DNA of 64,000 nt from Proteromonas lacertae (taxonomy: Eukaryota > Sar > Bigyra > Opalinata > Proteromonadidae), in assembly GCA_002245135.1 (NCBI GenBank), contig NGBS01000004.1, forward strand, positions 266,762 to 330,761, in the 5' to 3' direction. Under the pieces are notes generated by a model that was not told where the DNA came from, did not search any database, and worked only from the letters and a program-made list of their open reading frames with translations. The position numbers and the translations under genes are program-made. Shown here piece by piece: positions 54,341-64,000 of this stretch (position 1 is the stretch's first letter; every line of letters begins with the position of its first letter).

Positions 54341-54520
54341 ATGTGTGATGAAAATGATGAAATAATTACATTGTTAATATACGAAAGTGATATAAAGAAG
54401 TTCAAAGATGATAATTTAGGAATAAATAGATTAGATAATGTTGAGGAATAAGAAGAGGTATTAGAAAAAGACAAGAAGAGAAGAAGACAGTAAAGAGAAG
54501 TATTTTAATTGATTGAATTA
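54341..54520 (+). pseudogene. Small coding remnant, degenerate
   Basis: MCDENDEIITLLIYESDIKKF then NLGINRLDNVEE, followed by in-frame TAA codons and more acidic/basic codons. Possibly a fragment of an element protein; unrecognised. Confidence 0.3.
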
Positions 54521-54548
54521 TGCGATGTTGTTATAAGCCATTAGGAGA

Positions 54549-55035
54549 TTTATGCCGTTGGGAGATAAATGGGTTTTATAGAAAATAATATGACAGTAGA
54601 GGGCTAGGTAGTGAGTTATATTCAAATATAATCTTATTTTGGTATATAAGCTACATTTGCGATATATTTTATTTAAAGCTTCTGGAGACAAAAATTCATC
54701 ACCTGAGATGAATAAGATGTGAAAAAAAAGATGTTAAGGTAATTAAAAAAGGAAAAATAAAAATTGAGTTCAAACCTCTTTCAAGCCTATAATTTCAAAT
54801 TCAATATTAAGTATAAAGAAATTAAAGTTATCTAATTCTAATCATTTTTAGCCTTAATTTCGTTTTCTACTATTGCTACAGATGTTTAATATTAAGTATA
54901 AACAAGCAGTGATACATATATAACTGAGTAACCAGAACAATAAAATATAAGTGTATTTTTGTAATATTTATGGGATTTAGATTACGTTTATAACTTCAAC
55001 GCAATCTAAAATCCATTTATCTCCCAACGTTATAC
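54549..55035. repeat. Foldback repeat unit flanked by GTTGGGAGATAAATGG inverted repeats
   Basis: GTTGGGAGATAAATGG at about 54557-54573 pairs with CCATTTATCTCCCAAC at 55013-55028. A second hairpin (GATTTAGATTACGTT / AACGCAATCTAAAATC) is at about 54972-55013. Related to the repeat in both arms near 20598 and 37119. Confidence 0.55.
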
Positions 55036-55109
55036 AACAAATGTATTTGATTTCATCATATATTTAACAAACAAATATTATTAAACATTTAGAATATTAA
55101 TTGATTAAA

Positions 55110-57938
55110 CTACAAATCTTTATAGAATGTTATTTCACTAATAAAGATATAATATTCTACATCACTGAATTTGAATATATTATTAAATATAATAATATCA
55201 TTTATATCAACAATTTTATCCAATGTAGTAATGCTTATATATTTGTATATTGTTAATGTAATTTTTGTAACATTTATTTCATTATAATGGATTTGCGAAT
55301 TATTTATTGACTTTATAATACCAAAATGAATATTTTCTCCACTATGGAAGGATATAATTGAATAATAATGAATAGATGGAAATGTTTTAAAAAGGTCAGA
55401 TATTGATCTAGAATCATTAATAACTAGATTATATTTTCTATTGATCTTCATTTTTTCATTATAATTATAAACATATATTTGGTTAATTGATGATATTGTA
55501 TTTAAGATTGATGTTTTTTGATGATTATTACTTATAGAGATGTTTTTTATTTGTTTATAACTTCTTTCATAAACACTTGTACTCTGGTGAATAAGCGGGC
55601 CTATATTAGACAAATATTTAATTAAGTGAACCAAATCATGACAGGATGGAGTGAAGAATATATATAATTCCATAATATTTAAATTAGTTACTAAAATGTC
55701 TTCCATCTTATTTAAAGTGATATTACTGAATTGATAGTTTAATGCATTATTTACTATATCTATGATGTTGAATAATCCATCATAAATCATTATTTCACTC
55801 TCTTTTCTTAATTTTATTATCATTAGAGGTAGGATATATAAAAAGAAGTGGTTTTGTTCTATCATGTTATACTTTGTAAATTTATTTAGCTGAAGATTGT
55901 AAAATGATGAAGATTGAGTATAAACCATTTTAAATTGATTATTGTTGTATAAATTAATTATATTGTCTTTCATTTGATCATAAAACCTATTAAAACAGTT
56001 GTTTATTGTATGCATCGCATCAAAAGTTATTAAGTTAATGTCATAGTAAATTAATGATCGAAAACTGCTTTGTATATCTTCTTTGTGTTGCTTTTTATTG
56101 AAAGTTCTTAAAAATCTACTATATGAATAGTTATTAAATATATGGAATAGTCTTTTTTCTTTATATTGATAAAATTGAGGATATAAATTCTGATACTTCT
56201 TCTTATAAGCTCTCATTGAGTCTTTTATTTTTAATTTTTCTTCAACTACAACATTATTGATTATTTTATTAATAGTAATGATTTTGGTAGTTGCTGTGCA
56301 AGTTCTACAGAAACTATTACTACCTACGAAATTATGTAATTTCATTAGTTTTATTATTCCAATCATATCACCTACTATACTTACCAAATATATATTATAT
56401 TTGACACCTTCTACCTCTATACCTTTAATAAATATATTGTTTAATTCATCAACTACTAATTTTGTAATATCATTTATATTATCATCATTATCACTTATAT
56501 TTATTACTTGAAGTAATTTACTGTCATTATAATTATTTAATACTTTGTATGATAAAACATTTACACTTTTTTTAATAAAGCTAAAGTGATTTATTTCAAC
56601 ACCATCACTACTGATCTGTAACAAAATATGTCTGAAATTTTCTCTATTTACATCTAAATTATAAATGTTTTTGTAATTGTTACTACTATAAATGCTCTTA
56701 TATTTGCTTTTATTATTATTAATTGAATCATCAAATTTAATTATTTTCTTCTTCAACATTTTTCTAATCCCACTTTCAATTGTAATATAATTATTTTTGT
56801 CTGGTTTTTTTAATCCTACTACCTTTTCAACATAATCTCGTAAAGGCTTGAATGTTTCTTTTAAATGTAAATTCTTTATTGTTTCTATTGAGTTTAATTG
56901 TTTCAATAACTTATTTACTTTATCTTGAGATATAGAATTCTTCAGAAAGAAATAGTATAAGTATACCGATAATTTTTCTTTATCACTATCGCCATTTCTA
57001 CCTTCATATTCACTATCTCTATCATCATATAATACTGAATCATCTAATATTTCATCGTTATCATCATCATCATCACGAAAACCAACATATCCATCATCAT
57101 TACCATCTCTTCCATTTTCATCTACAGCTATTTCCTCTTCATCAGTCATTATTTCTAATTCAATTTCATCTCCATCATTACTATCTTCATCATATACATT
57201 ATTATTTCTATTAGAAATGTCATTCTTTGTTATATTATTAAGAATATTATAATCTTCATCATTAGTATTATCATCATTGTCAGAACTATCTGTTTCATCT
57301 TCATAACCATCTGCTGCAATATCATCATATTCGTTACTTATATTATTATTATCAACATCTATTCTTTTATTATTGTGTGTATCTTCTCTATTAATTACTT
57401 TTTCTCTTCTTTTTCTTTTTCCTCTATTCATTACACTATCAATATTTATTTCATCTAGTGAAATATAATGAACTTTATCTTCTACAGAGTATTGAATAAT
57501 GTACTTACCTTTTCTATATTCTTCATTAATTGTTTCTTTAATTTTCAAAAAATCTAATACAGCTGATTTATTGTTTCTACTTGATCTTGTAACATATCCT
57601 TTACTTTGTATTGTATAATTATATGACAATATTCTATCAATTATTACATTTGTTAAATAATAAGGAAAATCAATTCTAATTGATTTACCAACCAAATATT
57701 CCATATCTTCCACTGATTTTTTACTAGTATAATTTCTTTTGAATAAAAATGGATTGATAGAATCTAATACACAATAATTATTATTTATATAATCTATATC
57801 ATTAATACTACTTACCATTTTTTTATTATAATTGATTGTTTTTCCCTTTATTACATTAAAACTTTTATAGAATTGAGGATAATATAATTTCTCTATTATA
57901 ACCTCTTCATTTGCTTTCTTTATAATTTCTCTATCCAA
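55110..57938 (-). CDS. tnp2/DUF4218-like transposase (CACTA-type), 942 residues
   Basis: Long ORF with an acidic low-complexity region at residues about 195-330. Seen: GSNSFCRTCTATTK (Cys-rich), LITFDAMHTINNCFNRFYDQM (like D-x-MH in Tnp2), PSCHDLVHLIKYLSNIGPLIHQST then YERSYKQIKNISISNNHQ, the DUF4218 pattern (GP..F-ER..K...N.....). These are marks of CACTA/EnSpm transposases. First codon in the frame is TTG (57938); the frame extends to the TAA near 58010. A Ulp1-like protease lies 1.7 kb away on the same strand. Terminal inverted repeats were not found by eye. Confidence 0.75.
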   Translation of the reverse strand: MDREIIKKANEEVIIEKLYYPQFYKSFNVIKGKTINYNKKMVSSINDIDYINNNYCVLDSINPFLFKRNYTSKKSVEDMEYLVGKSIRIDFPYYLTNVIIDRILSYNYTIQSKGYVTRSSRNNKSAVLDFLKIKETINEEYRKGKYIIQYSVEDKVHYISLDEINIDSVMNRGKRKRREKVINREDTHNNKRIDVDNNNISNEYDDIAADGYEDETDSSDNDDNTNDEDYNILNNITKNDISNRNNNVYDEDSNDGDEIELEIMTDEEEIAVDENGRDGNDDGYVGFRDDDDDNDEILDDSVLYDDRDSEYEGRNGDSDKEKLSVYLYYFFLKNSISQDKVNKLLKQLNSIETIKNLHLKETFKPLRDYVEKVVGLKKPDKNNYITIESGIRKMLKKKIIKFDDSINNNKSKYKSIYSSNNYKNIYNLDVNRENFRHILLQISSDGVEINHFSFIKKSVNVLSYKVLNNYNDSKLLQVINISDNDDNINDITKLVVDELNNIFIKGIEVEGVKYNIYLVSIVGDMIGIIKLMKLHNFVGSNSFCRTCTATTKIITINKIINNVVVEEKLKIKDSMRAYKKKYQNLYPQFYQYKEKRLFHIFNNYSYSRFLRTFNKKQHKEDIQSSFRSLIYYDINLITFDAMHTINNCFNRFYDQMKDNIINLYNNNQFKMVYTQSSSFYNLQLNKFTKYNMIEQNHFFLYILPLMIIKLRKESEIMIYDGLFNIIDIVNNALNYQFSNITLNKMEDILVTNLNIMELYIFFTPSCHDLVHLIKYLSNIGPLIHQSTSVYERSYKQIKNISISNNHQKTSILNTISSINQIYVYNYNEKMKINRKYNLVINDSRSISDLFKTFPSIHYYSIISFHSGENIHFGIIKSINNSQIHYNEINVTKITLTIYKYISITTLDKIVDINDIIIFNNIFKFSDVEYYIFISEITFYKDL

Positions 57939-58426
57939 CTCTCCTATTACATCAAATACATATTTTACACACTTTCCAAAATCTCTGTATTTATTATTAA
58001 TTCTTTTATAACAATCAATTTAACTTATAAAACAATGGTATATTTCTTTCTACATTTGTAGTAATACTTTACTGAAAATATATAAAAGCAAGAAATAGAA
58101 AGTTATCAATAACTTTATCCATTATTACATCTTTTTCATTATTATAGAAAAGAAAATCTTCATTTTTATTATCTAAATTTTGTCTTAAGTAATATTGAGC
58201 CACTTTTGTAGATATGAATTGATTTTTATAAATTATAATAACATTAAATCTTAACAATGTAATGATGATGGATGGTTTTGTCTGTTTGAAAATATATATT
58301 TACTTTCTTATTATTGTATATATTAATTAATTCATCAATATTTGTGAATTCTTCATAAAAAACTACTTCATAATATTTTTGAGTATTTTCATTGAAATTA
58401 TAAATAGTATCATCAACTACCAACAC
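57939..58426 (-). pseudogene. Probable N-terminal part of the transposase, broken frames
   Basis: FGKCVKYVFDVIGELDRE runs into the transposase frame; upstream stretches YEVVFYEEFTNIDELINIYNNK and IDNFLFLAFIYF lie in other frames or exons (58069-58426). Low confidence in joining. Confidence 0.35.
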
Positions 58427-58519
58427 GTTGTAAGAATTACTATAATAAACATCATCATGTATTATATTAGGGTATAATTGACTAGAATGTCTAAAAATTT
58501 CATATTTATATATAAATAT

Positions 58520-58660
58520 TAATTCTCTTTTATTCTTTTTTATTCTTTTTTATTCTTTTTTATTTTTTCATTATAAAGTAATATAATATATATCTATATA
58601 ATAATAATAATAATAGTAATAGTAATAGCAATAGTAATAAGCCAAAGGGGGAAATAACCG
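58520..58660. repeat. TTTTATTC-type and ATA/GTA microsatellites
   Basis: Four near-identical TTTTTATTC units at about 58530-58565 and an ATA/GTA run at about 58597-58643. Simple repeats only. Confidence 0.75.
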
Positions 58661-59470
58661 TTATATTGCTACAGAGTATTCTTAAGTCATCCTGACAAAT
58701 AGTCAGTGGCTTAGGTATCTATTATTACATTTATAATGGATGATGAGTATTAGTCACCATTATCTGTTTCTATTATAAAAACCATACATCAAATGTATAG
58801 GAAGCTTTTATTTTACCTGTATATCAGTTTTATAATAACACTAATTCAAATAATCATTAGCTAATGATACTTTTGCATATAACATATTCGGTGTTATCTT
58901 AGTTGTTGTAATATCCAACCTAAATAAGAAACAAATCCAATTCGAACATTTACTACTGAATTAATAGTATAAACATGTGGAAGATTGTAATATTCTCTTA
59001 GGTTTATCATATTCTCTCTTCTCTTCACTTCCTATATTCACAATTTGCATAACAAGTCGAAAAATTACTCACTATACTCATTCTACTCACATGATAGTAA
59101 TTTGTTGTAACATTAGTATAAATACAATCACATATAAAATAATTCCTTGAATCTATTGAAATTTGATTTTTAGACAATAACTTATATAGCCAATAGATTA
59201 ATTTGCATATTTACTTTCTCTTAACCGCCTTTCACTTCACATTTTTACTTGGATATTTATTTTAAGCATCTTTGTGAATCAAACATCAAATTGACATGTA
59301 CACTATATATTATTATCTATTCACTATAATAAAATAATCTAAACTTATACATTCATTTAATTTCTCAAAACTTAAAAACTGAAACGAATATAATTTTTGA
59401 AATACACTTTAATTCTTTTTCTTCTGTTGTGTTATGAGTATTATAGTATATAATTTTATATAGAATATAA
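58661..59470. other. AT-rich region without recognisable gene
   Basis: No sizeable ORF or RNA gene recognised; probably non-coding. Confidence 0.5.
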
Positions 59471-59473
59471 CAA

Positions 59474-61020
59474 TGGCAGCACAAGTGTTGTTATTACAGA
59501 TAAGAAATATACAAAACAATACAAAGAGCAGGAATTGATTATAATTGTTGAAGGAAGTATAATATTATCATATATGTTAATTAGATAATAGTTCTAATAA
59601 TTAAAAATCAAAGATATTATAACTAAGGGAAGAATTAAGAAGCATTTGAAGAAAAAAATACAACTATCATCTTTGATTTAGTCTGTCTTACTAAAGCTCA
59701 TACTACATATACAAACTTTTACCTTGTTAATACATTTGGCACTTTTGATGTACAACATATTATTCGAGTTAAAGTAGTAGGAAATTCAACTATTTCTGTT
59801 AATTTAGCATATTGGTATTATAGCAATTATCATATATTTTATTATCTAAATTAGGTGTCAGACTAGGATAATTAGAATATAACCAAGTTTACCATCAACG
59901 ATTAATCCAACAAATACACAATAAGTATAATTGTTATTATAATATAAAATAGTAAAGTCTGATGATGAAGAAGCTAAGATGAATTAGTATATTTTTTATA
60001 ATTATTTTGTTAGGATGAATTATTAGGTATGTTTATTCAACAATTGGTGTGATTTCAGGTGTTGCCAAAACAGTAACTGTAGAAAAGACATAATATCGTA
60101 AGTTCAACAATTCATTCGATAGAACACGAAAATTAAGTATGATGATACGAATATTCTGATTTTATTTTATTTATTCATAGTAATTAAAAAACTTGGAAGC
60201 TTCTAAACCATCTCCAATTCAAGAGTATTTAGCTGATGTTATTCTTGGATTAATTGATTAGAAACAGTTCAATCATTGTATTTATTGAATCAAGTAATGA
60301 TAATCCTATATTTAAGAAGTATTTGATCTATTATTTACTCTATTAGTTTTACTCCATTATATGAAAATAACATTTGGATTTGTATATAGTGGTATTATTG
60401 AGTTAGTATATCCAGTATTATTTTTATTATTTTATAATAGGTAAATGAATATATTCTTATAAGTATATTAGTATATTATTCTATTTATATATTGTTAGTA
60501 GAGTATTGAATATAATTTCAATAATTCAAAGTATATTCTTATTTATATATTATCATTAGATGAATTGCATTAGAATTCCAGGTGAAGAACAGTAGAAACA
60601 TCCAGTTTATATATTATATTTTATAATTAGAAAAAGTATAACTATTTTAGTATATTATATTTTATTATAGCTGTTTAGCATTGTACTAATCGATGAAAGG
60701 CAGAGAATATCAGCAACTTGCATGTTAACTATACTGGTATGTTTTAATTTGTTATTATGTTATAGATATTATAGATGATTATATAAGTATTATAGTTATT
60801 TTTATATTTTAATAGTTTTTATTAGAATAGCAACAGAATTCCAGGGGAGAAGAATATTGATTCAGTAATTTATCTATAATATATGTTATACAGTGTATTT
60901 ATGGGTTTTAGCTATTCAGATTAACATAATAATACAGCATATAGTGCTGATATGAAAAATATTTTGATATCTTCTTAATTAGAAGCAATTAGTCAAAAAT
61001 AGCAATATGGCTCTATTTAA
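59474..61020 (+). pseudogene. Unrecognised split gene, many frame breaks
   Basis: Starts at ATG 59474. Readable patches in different frames: VVITDKKYTKQYKEQELIIIVEG, TTIIFDLVCLTKAHTTYTNFYL, NTFGTFDVQHIIRVKVVGN, SGVAKTVTVEKT, KNLEASKPSPIQEYLADVILGLID and a hydrophobic run VLLHYMKITFGFVYSGIIELVYP. GTAT...TAG intron shapes are visible. A duplicated RIPGE-type patch occurs near 60570 and 60835. The gene may be functional with sequence errors or dead; not identified. Confidence 0.35.
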
Positions 61021-61680
61021 CTACACACACATACATCAAAAATCACATAATCATGATTACATTCAATTACCTAGTCAAAATTAATATCGTCCTTTCTGGA
61101 ATACTCCTATACTATACATATCGTATATAGGTAGTGATTACGTATAAAATTTATTAACATATTTCAGTCCCTATTAGCCAAATACGTGGTATTTAAAATC
61201 AGTACAGTTCGAGATGTATTATAGTTTTTAAAGCTAATAAATGATATAAATCAAATAAAAATATATCAATGTTATTATTTATGTTTTGTTGTTATTCAAT
61301 TATAATGTAACATATCAAAAACAGACGAATGACATGAAAGAGGTAATTATGAAACTAAGTATACTATGATAAAGCTCAAAGCATGATACATCGTTGACAA
61401 ATTTTTACTATTTTATTCCTTATAGTTATTGAGAAAATATTTTAAAGTCACAAAAGCACTTAGAAATTCTTATCGTGTAGTTTGATAACATTGGCGCGAA
61501 ATTCATTTAATTGAAGTTGTGAGTGAGAATGAATGAATTTCTAATGAAGATCTACAACTAGTTGATAGACTAGGTGTTAATGAAGATCGAACAGTTGATG
61601 GTGTTAAGGTAAAAGAATTTGTTGTTTGGTGAGGAATGGAAGTATTGTACAAGAGATTTATCTAGGTATTCACAGTATAT
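61021..61680. other. Mostly non-coding upstream of Timeless
   Basis: Contains possible first exon codons (EDLQLVDRLGVNEDRTVDGVK near 61540-61610) but no clean start. Otherwise no gene. Confidence 0.4.
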
Positions 61681-61689
61681 ATAATTGAA

Positions 61690-64000
61690 ATAGATATTTA
61701 AGAAGAGATAAACCTGAGAATTTAAGTTATTCTCGAAAATTAGGGTTTATGAGAGTAGTAGAAACTAAATTAATCCCATTGTCAATGAGGTATATAATAT
61801 ATATTATAAAATGTTGATAGTAACGAAGGTGATTTAGAAATTCAGAGTCAAGTAGCTAAATATATTATCTAACATTACCACAGAAATAGAATTAGAGGCA
61901 CAATATAAAACAGAAGTGATAATATATCAGAGAAAGTACTTGTCATTTATCATTGAGAAGGTATTTATATCTATCTATATATGCTATTTATAGAAATACA
62001 TATCGATAATGATGATGATTATGGGTAATGGATTAACTCCAAATGAAAAGGGTGAATATGATTATGAAGATATTAAAACTATCGATCTTATACTTCATAT
62101 ATTTAGAAATTTATTACTTATTCCAAATGATCCAGATCCAAGTTCACTTCATCACTCTGTATATAGATATATATTAGTGTATGTTTATAGATTCATGAGA
62201 AATTAATAATAGAATTAAAGAAGGAATATGTAATAGATACAATCTGTTTAATTTGTGAAACTTTAGATATTTATAAACAGCCTACTTGGAATATATATTA
62301 TTGGAAATCTTCACATTTTTGTTGAATAATTATGACACAAAATTGATAAGTATTTTTAATAACTTACAGAAGAAAGAAGAATTATCTGAAAAGAAAAGAA
62401 TTCAAGAAGAAATGATGTTAAAAGAATTGAAGAAGTTCGACAAGATGAGAGATTGAGCAATGAAATGAAAGAAGTAAAGATCAGACTAATTAGAAATGAG
62501 AAGAAAAATAACAATAAGCAAGTATATATTTATGTATTAAATAATATAGAGTAATAAAGAACCAAGTCCATTATTGGCTTTATTGGCTAAAGAGAAACAA
62601 CAACAGTCTTTAATTATGAATAATTTATCTTCAAGACATAGCAGATTTGGTGGTTTATTACAGAAGAAAACTGATATGGGAAATCAATTGTTGAGTTTAC
62701 AATCAGTTGTTAATAGAAATGGAATAATAGTATATATAATTTATAGTTTTGATTTATTCATTCTTATTAGAATCAAAGCCAGTAACATCAGTAAAGTATA
62801 CAGCAAAAGTTGATGATGATAAAATGTATTTATCAAATGATTATTGTGAATGTGTTATTGAGATAACTGAACAGTTTTTGAATGATGCATTCTTTTCATT
62901 AATAACTCGTGTTGTGAATGATTTAAGGATAATAATATGTATTAATTGTTATAATAATTTGTAATATGTATAGTGATTTAATTGGAGATAATGATCATAA
63001 TAGATATATAATGTTATTGGATTATTAACTGAGTTTTATCATTGTTTGATATTACAGAAACAAGGTTATGAACATAGACAAAAAGAGAATAATAACGATA
63101 TAATCAATGAAAAGTGTAAGATACAATATACTCCAACAATCTTTGAAGAATTATTAAAAAAACCTATTGATTTTGATCGAGTGAAACATTTATTCAGTAA
63201 ACAGATTATATTATACCTCCAAAAGAGATTATTGTCATATTTAAATGATAAACAAAGACCAGTTGATGATATAGAAACAGTAATGAAGTTCTTCTATCAT
63301 TACATTAGATTGTTAGTAGTATAAACAATGGAGAATATGGAAAATTAACAACAAAGACAAACGGATTATTAAGATACATTTATTCACAAAATAGTGTGGA
63401 AAGTTCCAGAATTATTAAGAACTTCAACAATACAAACTCATCAGAAGATTTTATAAGCAATTTGATACTAATAAGTGACTTGTTATTAGATAAAGGAGAG
63501 AAGTATTATAATGAAGGAAATATAACAATTCAACATGTATCAATGAAGAAGAAGAAAGATGGAACAAAACAAAGAGTTATTCATGAAATTTTTTGATTAC
63601 ACTCAATTTGTGGAATTATATATTCACTATAAAGTGTTAATAAAGTATATATATATATAATATCATTATTGTTTTTATTTATATTAATAATATAGTTATC
63701 GTGATTTGTTGATGAAATATTCTACCAATTTATATGTGTTGAATATATGCATATCAAAATTCATTTATAGAATATCAACTTACAAAATATTTGAACAAAC
63801 AATGGATACTGTGTTTTTCCATATCTCCTACTTAACATTATTCAACTCAATCATTCAAGATAGATTATTCAATGATAATAAACAGAACAAATATATAATT
63901 GATGTTGTTAGGAATGTTGTTCATTCATTTTTCAAGTTTTCCAAAGATCATTATCCAATATATGCTGATTTGCTATTCTGGAAGAAATCTATTGTATTTT
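61690..64000 (+). CDS. TIMELESS: Timeless/Tof1 replication-fork protection protein, partial
   Basis: Exons recognised in order: RRDKPENLSYSRKLGFMRVVETKLIPL (N-terminal Timeless block), LSNITTEIELEAQYKTE, TIDLILHIFRNLLLIPNDPDP (matching the I-L-x-L-VRNIL-x-P-x-DP motif), MNNLSSRHSRFGG (RHSRFGG is diagnostic), DYCECVIEITEQFLNDAFF, then ESSRIIKN and a window-edge YADLLFWKKSIVF like FVELLFWK. Timeless with Tipin/Swi3 stabilises replication forks and checkpoint signalling (known). Small introns and several one-base frame breaks (for example near 61865) interrupt it. The start is uncertain and the 3' end is off the window. Confidence 0.7.

Noticed and set aside
1-64000. tRNA genes and CRISPR arrays
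   Set aside because: I saw no cloverleaf with conserved A and B boxes and no regular spaced repeats; a dedicated search could still find a tRNA.

Overview
The window is nuclear DNA of an AT-rich, flagellated, free-living-type protist that I cannot name. Evidence for a eukaryote: genes are split by tiny introns (about 26-75 nt, 5' GTAT, 3' TAG/AAG), and the set includes cytosolic ribosomal protein uL11, the diphthamide enzyme DPH7, a kinesin-14, a Timeless homologue, an A20/AN1 zinc-finger protein and an SHIPPO-repeat protein that points to a flagellum. A proteasome-like HslV with a likely mitochondrial leader points to an alpha-proteobacterial-type protease in the organelle. TAA and TAG both end conserved host genes, so the code looks standard. 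Single-base homopolymer differences are common (in SHIPPO, Timeless, and between repeat copies), so some frameshifts may be sequencing errors rather than real lesions.

Layout. (1) 0-8 kb: ordinary spliced host genes (RCC1/RanBP2-finger protein, SHIPPO protein, uL11, J-domain-like protein, coiled-coil protein, HslV, an unknown). (2) 8-42.7 kb: a roughly 33 kb accessory island bracketed by a 1.6 kb direct repeat (7979-9607 and 41040-42685) carrying a P-loop protein gene. Inside is a dense, intronless set of single-anchor membrane enzymes for glycan assembly: GT61, GT92, fucosyltransferase-like GT-B, GT-A, DUF1647-like transferases, LicD phosphotransferase, FkbM and Methyltransf_24-type methyltransferases, plus a UDP-sugar pyrophosphorylase remnant that would supply donors. 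Much of this is present twice in a 9.26 kb near-perfect inverted repeat (17494-26757 and 30965-40226) with a 4.2 kb spacer. The right arm has whole genes across both breakpoints; the left arm cuts them, so the left arm is the derived copy. (3) 42.7-45.6 kb: a SPRY-like/threonine-rich extension of the P-loop gene and two tandem serine-rich paralogues. (4) 45.6-52 kb: compact host genes (DPH7, FAM173-like methyltransferase, a multidomain ankyrin/WW/kinesin-14, A20/AN1 protein, lysine-rich protein). (5) 52-58.5 kb: a Ulp1-type protease and a 942-residue tnp2/DUF4218-like transposase, together resembling a CACTA-type element. (6) 58.5-64 kb: microsatellites, a heavily broken unrecognised gene, and a Timeless homologue running off the end.

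How the parts fit: the island genes together could make and decorate a cell-surface or secreted glycan in the Golgi (sugar activation, several transfer steps, methylation and LicD-type phospho-decoration). Mobile DNA lies at almost every junction: Tc1/IS630 remnants at 16.9-17.5 and 40.4-41.0 kb, foldback elements at 27.0 and 54.5 kb, a dispersed repeat in both arms, and two GC-richer foreign segments. This suggests the island grew and was duplicated by mobile-element activity. Whether it came from a virus or another organism is inference only.
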